A stretch of 64,000 nucleotides of DNA from Paramesorhizobium salinisoli (GCF_003335045.1 NZ_QOZG01000002.1:496001-560000), one strand, 5' to 3'; positions 1-10,670 are shown, counted from the first letter of the stretch. Notes: a model not told the origin generated them from the letters alone. Made by a program: numbers and translations.

Positions 1-1
1 C

Positions 2-637
2 GCGCTCGCCGATCCGCTCGACGCCGGCTATGGTTTCGATGCGGTGCAACTGTCGGCGCTCCGCGTGGAGCGCGTCGTCCACCGGCAGACGAGCCTCGAC
101 AGCCGGCGCGAAACAGCATCCGGCATCGATGCGCTGGTCGATCGTCTTTCGGCCCGCATGGGCCCGGCCCGTGTTCTACGCCCTCTCGCCGTCGATACGC
201 ACATTCCCGAGCGGGCTTTCTCGATGATGCCGGCGATCCACCAGACGGCGGATGAGGCACTGGCGCGCACCCGTTTCACGCCTGATGAGTATCGCACGGG
301 GCCGCGCCATCTGGGCGATCCCCCGGCGCGTCCCCTTCGCCTGTTCCAGCCACCGCAGCGCATCGAGGCCGTGGCGGAAGTGCCGGATGGGCCGCCGATG
401 CAGTTCCGCTGGCGGCGCGTCCTGCATCAGGTCACGCTTGCCGAAGGACCGGAGCGGATCGCGCCGGAATGGTGGCGCGGGAACCTTGCCAGCGGGTCCG
501 GAACCGGACCCGAGGCTTGCACGCGCGATTATTACCGCATCGAGGACAATGCCGGGCGTCGTTTCTGGATCTTCCGGGAGGGCCTCTATGGCCGCGATCA
601 CGCGCCACAGTGGTTTCTCCATGGGCTTTTTGCGTGA
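2..637 (+). CDS. imuB: ImuB-type Y-family DNA polymerase-like protein (3' part only)
   Basis: The frame is open from base 2, so this is the last 211 residues of a gene that starts upstream of the window. The piece carries the ImuB-type C-terminus: an ADPLDAGYGF-like stretch at the window edge and the ending YYRIEDNAGRRFWIFREGLYG...WFLHGLF. ImuB is a catalytically inactive Y-family relative that binds the beta clamp and recruits DnaE2 for damage-induced mutagenesis. It stops 9 bases before dnaE2, matching the imuA-imuB-dnaE2 operon order. The polymerase core and any LexA box lie outside the window. Confidence 0.88.
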   Translation, partial: ALADPLDAGYGFDAVQLSALRVERVVHRQTSLDSRRETASGIDALVDRLSARMGPARVLRPLAVDTHIPERAFSMMPAIHQTADEALARTRFTPDEYRTGPRHLGDPPARPLRLFQPPQRIEAVAEVPDGPPMQFRWRRVLHQVTLAEGPERIAPEWWRGNLASGSGTGPEACTRDYYRIEDNAGRRFWIFREGLYGRDHAPQWFLHGLFA

Positions 638-646
638 GTAAAGACC

Positions 647-3600
647 ATGCAGGATTATTGCGAGCTCGCCGTCACCAGCAATTTCTCCTTCCTGCGCGGG
701 GCCTCCCACCCGCATGAACTGGTGAAGGCGGCGGTAGAACTCGGCCTCGCCGGCATCGGCATCGCCGACCGCAATACGCTCGCAGGTGTCGTTCGGGCGC
801 ATATCGCGCAACGGGACCTTAAGGAGAAAGGCTTCCCGGTCAGGCTTTTCATCGGCTGCCGCCTAGTCTTCATCGACGGCACGCCGGATCTCCTCGTCTA
901 TCCCCGCGATAGGGCCGGTTACGGCCAGCTCTGCCGTATCCTGAGCGAGGGAAAAGAATTGGCGGGCGTGAAAGGCGAATGCCATCTGCGTTGGGAGAAC
1001 GTCCTGTTCCGGGCGAAGGCCTTCCAGATCGCCGTCCTGCCCCCCGAGGAGCCGGATGCAAGGTTTCCCGCTTTCCTGCAGGAAATAAGCCTCGCCGCGC
1101 CCGATACAGTCTGGCTTGCGCTGTCCATGCCGCGTCAGGGAGCCGATGCGCGGCGGGCGGAAGCCTTGGCTGAGCATGCGCGCGATGCCGGCCTGCCGCT
1201 TCTGGCTGTCAATGACGTTCTCTACCATGCGCCGGAGCGGCGTCCCTTGCAGGATGTCCTGACCTGCATCCGCGAGCATGTGACGATAGACGTAGCCGGG
1301 CGGAAGCTCGAAAAGAACGCCGAACGGCATATGAAACCGCCGGCCGAGATGGCGCGCCTGTTCCGCGCCTATCCCGAAGCAATCGCCGCCACGCAAGCCT
1401 TCACCTCGCCCATTACCTTTTCGCTTAAGGATATCAGCGAAGCCTATCCCGACGAGCCCGTGCCGCCGGGCAAAACCCCGCAGCAGCACCTGGAAGACCT
1501 TGCCTGGGAGGGTGCGGAAAAGCATTATGGCGCAGGCGAAATCCCGCAGAAAGTCCGTGATCTTCTCGAAAAAGAGCTGAAACTGATCGGGAAATTGAAA
1601 TATGCGCCCTATTTCCTGACCGTTCACGATATCGTTCACTTTGCTCGCGAGAAGAATATCCTGTGCCAGGGGCGCGGCTCGGCGGCCAATTCCGCCGTCT
1701 GCTATTGCCTTGGTATCACGGCAGTCGATCCGGCGCAGAGTGACCTTCTTTTTGAGCGCTTCATTTCCGCAGAGCGACGGGAGCCGCCTGATATCGATGT
1801 CGATTTTGAGCATCAGCGCCGCGAGGAGGTGATGCAATATGTCTATGAGCGTTACGGCAGGACGCGCGCGGCAATCGTCGCCACCGTCATCAGCTATCGT
1901 TCGCGCAGCGCCATCCGCGATGTCGGCAAGGCGCTGGGTCTGACCGAGGATGTGACGGCGGCGCTCGCCGGCACGGTCTGGGGCATTTCCGGCGGCGGGC
2001 TGGAAACGCGCGAGGTGCGCCAGGCCGGGCTTGATCCGCAAAACCTGGTGATACGGCGCGCAGTCAAGCTTGCCACCGAGCTAATCGGCTTCCCGCGCCA
2101 TCTCTCGCAGCATGTCGGCGGTTTCGTGCTGACGCAGGAGCGGCTGGACGAGACCGTGCCCATCGGGCCGGCGGCGATGAAGGACCGCAGCTTCATCGAA
2201 TGGGACAAGGACGATATCGATGCGGTGGGCCTCATGAAGGTCGATGTGCTGGCGCTCGGCATGCTGACCTGCATCCGCAAGGCATTCGACCTCATTCATC
2301 TCCATGGCGGCCCGCGATGGGAGCTTGCCACGGTGCCGCAGGCGGACCCGGCCGTCTACGACATGCTGTGCAAGGCCGATTCGATCGGCGTCTTCCAGGT
2401 GGAGAGCCGGGCGCAGATGAGCATGCTGCCGCGCCTCCGCCCCCGCGAATTCTACGATCTGGTGATCGAGGTGGCGATCGTCCGCCCTGGCCCCATCCAG
2501 GGCGATATGGTGCATCCCTATCTCCGCCGCCGCAACGATGAGGAGAAGGTGGTCTACCCGGCCCCCTCTCCCGAGCATGGCCCCCCGGACGAACTCCGCA
2601 ACATCCTGGGAAGAACGCTGGGCGTACCGCTGTTCCAAGAGCAGGCGATGCGTATCGCCATCGACGCGGCGCGGTTCACGCCTGAAGAGGCCAACCAGTT
2701 GCGCCGCGCCATGGCGACCTTCCGGCATATGGGGACGATCCATGAATTGCAGGAAAAGATGGTCGGGAAAATGATCGCGCGCGGCTACAATGAGACCTTT
2801 GCGGTGAACTGCTTCAACCAGATCAAGGGTTTTGGCGAATATGGCTTCCCGGAAAGCCATGCGGCGAGCTTCGCCGTGCTGGTCTACGTCTCGGCCTGGA
2901 TCAAGTGCCACCATCCGGCGGTCTTCGCCGCAGCCCTCCTCAATTCCCAGCCCATGGGCTTCTATGCACCTGCCCAGATCGTCCGCGATGCGCGCGAACA
3001 TGGTGTCGAGGTACGCCCGGCCGATATCAATTTCAGCACCTGGGACAACACGCTCGAACGCGCCGGGGATGGCAGGCTGGCCCTGCGGCTCGGCTTCCGC
3101 CAGATCGATGGATTTTCGGAGAATTGGGCGAAGAAACTATGTGAAAGACGCAATGTTCCTTATCCAAGCATCGAGGAACTGCACCGTCGCACCCACATCG
3201 AACGGCGCGCCTTCATGGCTCTCGCCGACGCCGATGCGTTCGGCTCGCTCGATATCGACCGTCGGCAGGCGCTCTGGACCGTGCGCCGCCTGCCGAATGA
3301 CGAGACGATGCCGCTTTTCGAAGCGGCGCAGGCGGCGGAACTGGCAGAAGAGACGGAGGTCCGGCTGCCGGCGATGCAGATGCCGGAACATGTCATCGTC
3401 GATTACGAAACGACGCGCCTGTCGCTGAAGGGCCATCCTCTTGAGTTCCTGCGCGAGGCCCTCGCGCGCGAGGGCGCGATCAGCTGCCGCGAAGCCCGGG
3501 AGGCAAGAAACGGCCAGAGGGTGAAGATCGCCGGCGTCGTCACCATCCGGCAGCGGCCGGGCAGCGCCAAGGGCGTCGTCTTCATCACCATCGAGGATGA

Positions 3601-3889
3601 GACCGGCATCGCCAATATCGTCGTCTGGTCGAAGCTGATGAAGATTCAGCGCAAGGAGGTCATGGGCGCCCGCCTGCTGATGGTCGAAGGCCATGTGCAG
3701 CGCAGCAAGGAAGATGTGGTGCATGTCGTGGCGAAACGGCTTTTCGACCGCTCCGGCGAACTCACCGGCCTCGCCGACCGCTCACACCTGGAGCCACCGC
3801 ATGCCGGTTCCATCCAACCGTCCGGAAAATCCGTCGCCCGGCATCCGCGCAATGTGCGCATCCTGCCTAAGTCGCGCGATTTTCATTAG
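647..3889 (+). CDS. dnaE2: Error-prone DNA polymerase III alpha subunit DnaE2
   Basis: 1080 aa, the usual DnaE2 length and shorter than replicative DnaE. An N-terminal PHP domain (about residues 1-200, opening with YCELAVTSNFSFLRGASHP) is followed by the C-family polymerase core. Two catalytic aspartates sit in PDIDVDF (about residues 381-387) and the third in LMKVDVLALG (about 530). An OB-fold nucleic-acid binding domain lies around residues 955-1030 (KIAGVVTIRQRPGSAKGVVF). DnaE2 performs lesion bypass and SOS mutagenesis together with ImuA and ImuB. It directly follows imuB and is last in the cassette. It converges on tamB with only about 40 bases between them and no visible terminator hairpin. 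Confidence 0.97.
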   Translation: MQDYCELAVTSNFSFLRGASHPHELVKAAVELGLAGIGIADRNTLAGVVRAHIAQRDLKEKGFPVRLFIGCRLVFIDGTPDLLVYPRDRAGYGQLCRILSEGKELAGVKGECHLRWENVLFRAKAFQIAVLPPEEPDARFPAFLQEISLAAPDTVWLALSMPRQGADARRAEALAEHARDAGLPLLAVNDVLYHAPERRPLQDVLTCIREHVTIDVAGRKLEKNAERHMKPPAEMARLFRAYPEAIAATQAFTSPITFSLKDISEAYPDEPVPPGKTPQQHLEDLAWEGAEKHYGAGEIPQKVRDLLEKELKLIGKLKYAPYFLTVHDIVHFAREKNILCQGRGSAANSAVCYCLGITAVDPAQSDLLFERFISAERREPPDIDVDFEHQRREEVMQYVYERYGRTRAAIVATVISYRSRSAIRDVGKALGLTEDVTAALAGTVWGISGGGLETREVRQAGLDPQNLVIRRAVKLATELIGFPRHLSQHVGGFVLTQERLDETVPIGPAAMKDRSFIEWDKDDIDAVGLMKVDVLALGMLTCIRKAFDLIHLHGGPRWELATVPQADPAVYDMLCKADSIGVFQVESRAQMSMLPRLRPREFYDLVIEVAIVRPGPIQGDMVHPYLRRRNDEEKVVYPAPSPEHGPPDELRNILGRTLGVPLFQEQAMRIAIDAARFTPEEANQLRRAMATFRHMGTIHELQEKMVGKMIARGYNETFAVNCFNQIKGFGEYGFPESHAASFAVLVYVSAWIKCHHPAVFAAALLNSQPMGFYAPAQIVRDAREHGVEVRPADINFSTWDNTLERAGDGRLALRLGFRQIDGFSENWAKKLCERRNVPYPSIEELHRRTHIERRAFMALADADAFGSLDIDRRQALWTVRRLPNDETMPLFEAAQAAELAEETEVRLPAMQMPEHVIVDYETTRLSLKGHPLEFLREALAREGAISCREAREARNGQRVKIAGVVTIRQRPGSAKGVVFITIEDETGIANIVVWSKLMKIQRKEVMGARLLMVEGHVQRSKEDVVHVVAKRLFDRSGELTGLADRSHLEPPHAGSIQPSGKSVARHPRNVRILPKSRDFH

Positions 3890-3929
3890 CGCCGCGAGTC
3901 CAATTGGTGTGCTTTCGGGAGCCTGCGGA

Positions 3930-6900
3930 TCAATAGTCCTTTTCATAGAACAGGCCGACGCTCGAATCCGTGGTACCGAGAGCGCCCTTGGCTTTCAGAT
4001 TCTTGGTGATGTCGAGATTGATCGTGCCTTTGGTATTGCCACCCGCGCCGGCTTCCACGCCGAGATAGACATTGTCGCGAATGTAGCGCCCGGCGCGCAC
4101 ACCGGCGTTGCCCTTGCTGTCGGTGACGATATCGAGATCGTCGAGGCCGGTGCCGCGCCGAAGATTGCTGAGGAGCGAGGTGTTCTTGCCACCGGCCAGT
4201 TCGGCGGCTGCGGCGGCAAGCTGCGCGATCTGGAAGGCCGACAGATCGTTGATCGAGCGATCGAAGATCAGCCGCGCCAGAACCTCGTCCTGCGGCAATT
4301 CCGGCTGCGAGGAGAAGGTGATGTCCAGATCGTCCACCGTACCAGACACGTTGATGAGAACGACGATGTCGCTTCTTTCCGAGCGCGCGACGAAATTGAG
4401 CTGGGGATTGAGATCGCCGACCAGCGTCACCTCACCCTCGTCGAAGGTGATGCGCTGGCCTAAAATGCCGAGCCGCCCACGGCGCAACTGGAAAGCGCCG
4501 ACCGGACGAATATTGGTAACCGGTCCGGTCAGTCGAACCGAGCCGCCGAGCTCGACGTCAAGACCACGGCCACGCACGAAAATCTTGTTGGGCGCATTAA
4601 CCTCCACATCGAGACGCACGACACTCGGGCGCGCGGTGGGCTTGGGAACGCCGCGGCTGTCGATCTTGGCGCGCTCGAGCGTGCGTTCCACGGCCGGAGG
4701 CGTGTGGATATGCTTCACATCGATATTGGCTGCACCGCCGAGACTCTCAGGCACGGAAATTTCCGCCCGCTCGACATCGATCCGGCCAGATATCAGGGGA
4801 TCGCGCAGGAGCGGGCCGGTGACGGAGAGGCCGCCATTGACGGTCGCCACGATAAGATGACCGTCGGCGTAGCGGGCGCGATTGAAATTGATGCGGATAT
4901 CCGCCGGAAAATTGGCCGCCGCATCAATGGAGATGGTGCCGTTTGCGCTGAGCGAGCCGCCGGTCGAGAGCCCTGCATTGGCCGTGCGTATGGTTACCGT
5001 CTGCCCGTCCATGCTGCCCATGATGTTGATGTTCTGCAACTGGACATTGGTCTCCGGATCAACCAGCCGCGCCCCGTTGGTCGAGAACATGCCCCGGATC
5101 GCCGGCCTGTCGAAGCTGCCTGAGATGTTTGCCGTCAGCGACAGCGTTCCCGATACCTGGCCGCCGCGATCGGCGAGGAAGCGGTTGGCGAGCGCCAGCG
5201 GCGCGCTGCCGGTGATATCAACACTCAATCCGGAGCCGGAGAACGGCACGCGTCCGCTTCCCGATACGGTCAGGCCTTGCGGACCATCGACGTGGACGGA
5301 GGAAAGATTGACCGCCTTGTCGGCATAGCGCCCCGCCGCCCGCAGGCTGAAAGGCGCAAGACCGTTGTCGCGCAACGGCTTTGCGGCAAGCCCTGTACCG
5401 TTCAAATTGAATTCCGCGGCCGGGTTCCGCAGCGGACCAGTGACGCGTGCGGTGCCGGAAACCGTTCCCGTAAGATCCTGCCCCTTGGCAACGCCGTTGA
5501 AAGCTGCGAGCGGCAGACTGGCGAGATTGACATCAAGGGCCAGATCGCCGCCCTGTCCGAGCGGTACCCCGCCCGCCACCCGCGCATTAAGGCCATTCGA
5601 ACCGGTCACTTGGCCATCGACATTCAACCGGTCGGCGGTCGAGCTTCCCCTGGCTTCGAGATGCAGCGCATCGACGCCAGCCTCTCTGAGCTGAGCCGCG
5701 GTGACTGAGCGGGCATTGATATCGAAGGCCACATCAGGCTTCGCCCGCGTTCCCGTGATATTGGCTGTGCCGTTGACGGTTCCCCCCAGCCCGAGATCCG
5801 GGCGCACCGTATTGGCGATCGCAAGCGGCAGATCCCGGATGGCCACGGAAAGGTTCAAGGCATCCGCTACCTCACCGCGCAGGCTGATCCGGCCGCCGCC
5901 GACATCGAGAAGGATATCGCTGAGCGAAAAATTGCGACCCTGCACCTTCACCGTCGCCGGCTGAGCCAGCCGCGCGGCAAGCTGTCCCTGGCGCAGATCG
6001 GCCGAGGCGAGTGAAAGCAGATAACCGCCATCCTGCGGTTCCAGCGCGCCCTGTACGGCGGCAGTCGTTCCGTTCCTCAGCTTCGCGTTCGCGGTGAAAT
6101 CGGTTTTCGAGCCGGCCTGCGTGGCCTTTGCATCGAGGCTGTCCAGCGTCTGCCCGGCGATCGCGATATTGCGGCCGCTTATCGTGCCGTTTCCTGCCGG
6201 AACATTGAAAATATCGCGCAGATTTGCCGCGATATCCGCCGCTTCTACGCTGTTTCCGTCGGCTTTCAGATTGCGGATAGACGCCTGGATGTCGGCATTC
6301 TGCCGCCCGCCGTCCTGTTCGAGATTGATATCGGCCTTCGCCGTGCCTGTCGCTTCCATGAGAAGCAGGGCTGCGGCGGTGGAGATGTCGGTGGCGTCGA
6401 GCGCAAGCTTGCCCTGATAGAGGCCGTGCACCGTCTGCGTCACGCCGCCGGAAATGCGCGTGCCCCCGGCATGGAACGAAAGATCCGTGAGGCGTTTTTC
6501 GCCGCCGACGGCGGCCAGGAGTGTGGAGAGATCGACACGCTCGCCATTCAGGAAGCCCAGACCCTGAAGCCTGCCGCTCAGATCGCCCTTGTCGAGCGAT
6601 CCGTTGAAATTGACGGCGGCATCGGAGAGCCTGCGCCCGACAAGGGTTCCCTTCGGCACGTCTGCCTTCAGCGCAAGCGCGATCAGATCATTCTGCCCCT
6701 TGGCGCTGCCTTTCACCGTCAGCCCGCCCGAAGCCTTCTCGGAAAGCAGCGCCAGGTCGGCGAGGTTGACGCCAAAATTGAAATCCGCCGATTTGCTGGA
6801 GAATATCCCGTTGGCGGTGATTTCGCTCTGCGGATTGCCGATGCGGAAATTGCGGGCGGTGAGTCCGGCTTCGCCGCGCGCAAGACCGCCGCTGATGCGC

Positions 6901-8528
6901 GTTTCACCGGCGATGATGCGATCGACGATATCCGTGCCCGTGCGCATGCCTGTCGCATTGCCGTCGAGAGCCAGATCGAATGCACCAGAGAGCGGGTGGA
7001 CGGTGCCGTTCGCCTTGAGATCGAGGCGACCGGCGAGATCGCGGCCGGCGAGCGACGAGAAGGGCGCGATGCTCTCCGCCTTGACGCCGATATTGCCGGT
7101 GAAGGCATAGTCGGCAACATCGCCTTTCAGGCCGACGCTGAGGCCGTTTCCAGCGAGTTCCGCCCGTTCGAGATGCACCGGCGTTCCGGCCCGCCATAAT
7201 CCGTCGAGGGCGAGCGTGATGCGGTCGCCCAACGCCTCGGCTATGTCGGCATATTGCGAGGTGATGCCCGAAACATCGCCGTCGACCTTGAACGTGACAT
7301 GCCGCCCCGTGGGGAGGTCGAGATTTTCCGCAAGCCCCCCCATCTTGAGCGCTACAGCCTTCGAAGCAAAATTACTGGTGGCGAGATCAGCGATATCGAG
7401 CGAACCGGTCCAGTCATTGGTCGGGCGGTCGCCGAACGCGACCTGAAGGGCTGCATTATCGACCGTCGTCCTGCCACCCGGAACCGGCAGGATCACCTTT
7501 TTGCCCGCGGGATCGGCGACGCGCGCATTGACACGCAGCCGGTGGAGGAAGCCATCTGCACCGGTCTCGGCCGAGGCTGCCAGATTCAAGGCCGCGCTGT
7601 TCAAATCGATGTTGTCGATCCGGATGCCGCCCGCATCCTTGACGAGACCATGGGCGGCCAGCGTTGTCTCGGCGCCGAAGAAGCTCCGGAAAACCGACGG
7701 CACGAGAACCGCGATGGGACCGCGGAAATCCGTCTGAAAACGGAGACCGTCGCTCTGCCTGTCGAGGCTCAAGAGGCCTGTCAGCACACGATTTCCCGCG
7801 GCATCGAGCGCCAGGTTGAGATCGAGATTGCTCAACGGGCCGGAGCCGGCGACCGTCAGGTCGACGGGCGGGCGCCCCTCGATGTCGAGAAGATTGGCGA
7901 CGATGCCATTTGCCGGTTCGGCGAGCTTCAGATCGAGATCGAGGTTCTGCGTGTCCTTGGTATAAACGGCGGTCAACTGGAACTGACCGCCCGGCCCATC
8001 AAGCCGGCGAACTTGAAAAGCCGTATCGAGCGAGCCGTCCTCGAGCCGCAGCCTCCCCGTTGCCGACACTTCCGATGCGAGGCCGAACACATCCTGGCCG
8101 AACGCCAGATGCGCGATATCGAGCTGGTCGAGATTGATGGCCAGCGGCAGTTCCGGCAGGCTGAAGCTGCTGGCTTCCGGCGTCGGCAAGGTGTCGTCGG
8201 GCAGAGGCCGGCGGATCACATCAATGCGCTCGGCAGCAAGCGTCTGGATGTTCAACCGCCCCAGTAGAAGTGCGGCCCGGCTCCAGACGATGCGGGCATT
8301 GGTGACGCGCAGCCAGATGCCCTGGCGATCGGCGATGGTGATCGTGCCGATGCTGGCTTCCGATGACAGGACGCCCTGGATGTTGGAAATGTGGATCTGG
8401 CGGTTCGGCGTGGAAAGCTTCTCTTCCACGAAGGAAAGGAAATACGACTTCTCCTCCTCCGCATTGTCCTGCGCGAAGGCCGGAAAAGCGAAAAGCAAAA
8501 AGGCTATGATAGCGAGAAACCGGATCAA
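3930..8528 (-). CDS. tamB: Translocation and assembly module protein TamB
   Basis: 1532 aa inner-membrane-anchored periplasmic protein. An N-terminal hydrophobic signal/anchor (IRFLAIIAFLLFAFPAFAQ) is followed by a very long beta-rich repetitive region and a C-terminal DUF490/TamB domain (about the last 350 residues, ending GLFYEKDY). TamB partners with TamA to insert outer-membrane proteins, and members of the family also act in phospholipid traffic. The start is a TTG at 8528-8526 that overlaps the tamA stop (TTGA, 4 bases). It is preferred because it begins exactly at the signal sequence. Translational coupling with tamA is likely. Confidence 0.95.
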   Translation of the reverse strand: MIRFLAIIAFLLFAFPAFAQDNAEEEKSYFLSFVEEKLSTPNRQIHISNIQGVLSSEASIGTITIADRQGIWLRVTNARIVWSRAALLLGRLNIQTLAAERIDVIRRPLPDDTLPTPEASSFSLPELPLAINLDQLDIAHLAFGQDVFGLASEVSATGRLRLEDGSLDTAFQVRRLDGPGGQFQLTAVYTKDTQNLDLDLKLAEPANGIVANLLDIEGRPPVDLTVAGSGPLSNLDLNLALDAAGNRVLTGLLSLDRQSDGLRFQTDFRGPIAVLVPSVFRSFFGAETTLAAHGLVKDAGGIRIDNIDLNSAALNLAASAETGADGFLHRLRVNARVADPAGKKVILPVPGGRTTVDNAALQVAFGDRPTNDWTGSLDIADLATSNFASKAVALKMGGLAENLDLPTGRHVTFKVDGDVSGITSQYADIAEALGDRITLALDGLWRAGTPVHLERAELAGNGLSVGLKGDVADYAFTGNIGVKAESIAPFSSLAGRDLAGRLDLKANGTVHPLSGAFDLALDGNATGMRTGTDIVDRIIAGETRISGGLARGEAGLTARNFRIGNPQSEITANGIFSSKSADFNFGVNLADLALLSEKASGGLTVKGSAKGQNDLIALALKADVPKGTLVGRRLSDAAVNFNGSLDKGDLSGRLQGLGFLNGERVDLSTLLAAVGGEKRLTDLSFHAGGTRISGGVTQTVHGLYQGKLALDATDISTAAALLLMEATGTAKADINLEQDGGRQNADIQASIRNLKADGNSVEAADIAANLRDIFNVPAGNGTISGRNIAIAGQTLDSLDAKATQAGSKTDFTANAKLRNGTTAAVQGALEPQDGGYLLSLASADLRQGQLAARLAQPATVKVQGRNFSLSDILLDVGGGRISLRGEVADALNLSVAIRDLPLAIANTVRPDLGLGGTVNGTANITGTRAKPDVAFDINARSVTAAQLREAGVDALHLEARGSSTADRLNVDGQVTGSNGLNARVAGGVPLGQGGDLALDVNLASLPLAAFNGVAKGQDLTGTVSGTARVTGPLRNPAAEFNLNGTGLAAKPLRDNGLAPFSLRAAGRYADKAVNLSSVHVDGPQGLTVSGSGRVPFSGSGLSVDITGSAPLALANRFLADRGGQVSGTLSLTANISGSFDRPAIRGMFSTNGARLVDPETNVQLQNINIMGSMDGQTVTIRTANAGLSTGGSLSANGTISIDAAANFPADIRINFNRARYADGHLIVATVNGGLSVTGPLLRDPLISGRIDVERAEISVPESLGGAANIDVKHIHTPPAVERTLERAKIDSRGVPKPTARPSVVRLDVEVNAPNKIFVRGRGLDVELGGSVRLTGPVTNIRPVGAFQLRRGRLGILGQRITFDEGEVTLVGDLNPQLNFVARSERSDIVVLINVSGTVDDLDITFSSQPELPQDEVLARLIFDRSINDLSAFQIAQLAAAAAELAGGKNTSLLSNLRRGTGLDDLDIVTDSKGNAGVRAGRYIRDNVYLGVEAGAGGNTKGTINLDITKNLKAKGALGTTDSSVGLFYEKDY

Positions 8529-10534
8529 AACGCCTGTCCTATGCCGACATAGAATGCCACACTCGGGTCGCCGGAGCGACGGTTCATCGGAACGGCGACA
8601 TCAAGGCGGATCGGTCCAAGACCGGTCTGGTAGCGCAGACCGCCGCCGACGCCGACGCGCATCTCCTGCGAGAAGTCGGGGAACGTATCCTCTCCGACAT
8701 AACCGGCATCGACAAAGCCGACGACACCGATGGATTCGGTTGCACGGACCCGAACCTCGCCCGATGTCTCAACCAGCGAGCGGCCGCCTATGACTTCGCC
8801 GGTCGCGGTGACAACACCTATATTGCGGTAGCCGTAGCCGCGTATCGAGCCGCCGCCGCCGGCGAAGAACAATTTGTCGGGCGGCAATTCGGCGATCGGC
8901 GCTCCGGCAATAGCGCCGAGCTTCAACCGCCCCGCCAGAACGATCCGATCGTCTTCGCCGAAACCATAATAAGTCCGGCCCTCGGCGGTAAACTTGCCGG
9001 CGAAGTTGCCGTATTCGATCTCGTAGAACGGCTCGACCACGCCTTCGAGATAATAGCCCGATGTGGCGTCAGCGGCATTGTTACGGCTGTCATAGACGAG
9101 GCCGCCCAGCATGCCGACGGTGAGGAAATCGCGCTTCCCGAAGAAATCATCCTCGAACTGGGCTCGCGAAGCACTGGCGAAAATCCGCCCGGTCAGTTCA
9201 TTGTTGAAGACATGGGTAAAGCCGGCCTGGCCGGTGAGCGATGTCCTGGTGTAGGCATCGAGCACCTCACGCTCAGCCGTGAGCGAGGTGACGAAATCGG
9301 TATCCGGAGTGAAGGTGCCCGGCTTGGTGAAGGTGACGCCCGCAAGATAATTGTAGTTCTTGGGATCATAGGATTTCTCCTGCGTGGAGCCGACGCCGCT
9401 CATCTTGGCATCGAAGCGAAGCCGCTCGGCCTTGCCGAACAGGTTGCGGTGCATCCAATAGGCTTCGAGCCCTGCTCCATCCAGCGTGGAATAACTGCCG
9501 CCGACGCCAAAGCGGCGCAGTGGCCGCTCCTGCACGGTCAGCGTCATGGGCAAGGTGCCGTCCGGTTCGATATTTTCCGCCTCGGTGATCGTGGCGGCCC
9601 GGAAGACCTCGAGCCGGTTCAGTCGCTTCTTGGCCCGCTCGATATCGTCCGGGTCATATTCCTGGCCGGGCTTCAGATCCGTCTGCCTTGCGACGAATTC
9701 CGGATTCATGCGCTCGGTGCCCTTGACCTGGACAGGCCCATAATAGGCTCGGCGGCCCGGATCGACCGCGATATCAACATCGACCGTATCATCGCTATGA
9801 TCGGCGGTGATGCTCCGGTTCGTGGTCTTTGCCTTGGCGAAACCCTGATGGCGCCAGGCGTCAACGGCCAGAAGCTCAGCTTTCAGGATTGTCGCCGAAC
9901 GGGCAATTTTCCCAGGCGCGAACCCTTCTTCGCTCGGCAGTTTGACCAAGTCCCTGCGATCCACGGGCGGCGGCGGCATCTGGCTGATACTGGTGCGCGC
10001 GAAGAGGAATTGCGGACCGGGATCGACGGAGATCTGCACCGGCACATTGTCGGGCAATTGCGCATCGGGAGGGATGTCAGCCGCCTCGCGGCCATTGACC
10101 TTGATGCTAACCGTCCCGCCATAGCGGCCCTCGCCGTAAAGTGCCGCGAGAATGCGTCTGTAGTCGCCCCTTGCCTTGGCGAGCAGCCCCGCGGCCCCGG
10201 AGGCGGGCTTGTCCTCGTCCGCGAACAGGCTGGACCCGCCTTCCACCGTCTCCTTGATATCGCTTTCGGTACCATCATGATTCCTGGTATTGCCGGTCAC
10301 AACGACATCGACCTTGTAGCGCTTGGGATCGGCGATCACCGCATCTGTGTCATCCTGCTTTTCCTTGCCCCAGAGCCTGATCCCGAATATCTCGAAGGCG
10401 GCGGCTGGAGAGAGAGCGAGTGGAGACACTTGTGCAGCGAGAAGCAGCATCACGGCGCCGATTCTGCGAAATGGTCCACTCATCAAAAGCACTCTGGATG
10501 AAAAATCCGGCTCACCAAAAAAGACCCGCTTCAT
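8525..10534 (-). CDS. tamA: Translocation and assembly module protein TamA (BamA/Omp85 family)
   Basis: 669 aa from the ATG at 10534, which has a GGGGGAGGG Shine-Dalgarno-like tract 11 bases upstream. A later ATG at 10483 begins a shorter signal peptide (MSGPFRRIGAVMLLLAAQ...SPAAA) and is the main alternative. The frame stays open to 10606, but that extension looks non-coding. POTRA repeats cover about residues 60-330 (VVVTGNTRN; VQVKGTERMNPEFV) and a 16-strand Omp85 barrel makes up the C-terminal half. The Omp85 loop-6 motif GGSIRGYGYRN lies near residue 560 and the chain ends in an outer-membrane signal with terminal Phe. It works with TamB, its overlapping neighbour. Confidence 0.95.
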   Translation of the reverse strand: MKRVFFGEPDFSSRVLLMSGPFRRIGAVMLLLAAQVSPLALSPAAAFEIFGIRLWGKEKQDDTDAVIADPKRYKVDVVVTGNTRNHDGTESDIKETVEGGSSLFADEDKPASGAAGLLAKARGDYRRILAALYGEGRYGGTVSIKVNGREAADIPPDAQLPDNVPVQISVDPGPQFLFARTSISQMPPPPVDRRDLVKLPSEEGFAPGKIARSATILKAELLAVDAWRHQGFAKAKTTNRSITADHSDDTVDVDIAVDPGRRAYYGPVQVKGTERMNPEFVARQTDLKPGQEYDPDDIERAKKRLNRLEVFRAATITEAENIEPDGTLPMTLTVQERPLRRFGVGGSYSTLDGAGLEAYWMHRNLFGKAERLRFDAKMSGVGSTQEKSYDPKNYNYLAGVTFTKPGTFTPDTDFVTSLTAEREVLDAYTRTSLTGQAGFTHVFNNELTGRIFASASRAQFEDDFFGKRDFLTVGMLGGLVYDSRNNAADATSGYYLEGVVEPFYEIEYGNFAGKFTAEGRTYYGFGEDDRIVLAGRLKLGAIAGAPIAELPPDKLFFAGGGGSIRGYGYRNIGVVTATGEVIGGRSLVETSGEVRVRATESIGVVGFVDAGYVGEDTFPDFSQEMRVGVGGGLRYQTGLGPIRLDVAVPMNRRSGDPSVAFYVGIGQAF

Positions 10535-10670
10535 GCGGCATGGAGCCCTCCCCCAACAGGAACTATAGCCAATAGCACAGCTGTTGGCGGACAGCAAAAG
10601 AGACATCTAAAATCTTAATGTTTATGTCAATGAACTGTTAATTATGGAAGCTGCCGGTGAGCGCCCCCGC

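Noticed and set aside
863-2041. Long antisense open frame inside dnaE2
   Set aside because: High GC creates long antisense frames. The opposite strand encodes unmistakable DnaE2 motifs, and this frame has no recognisable features.
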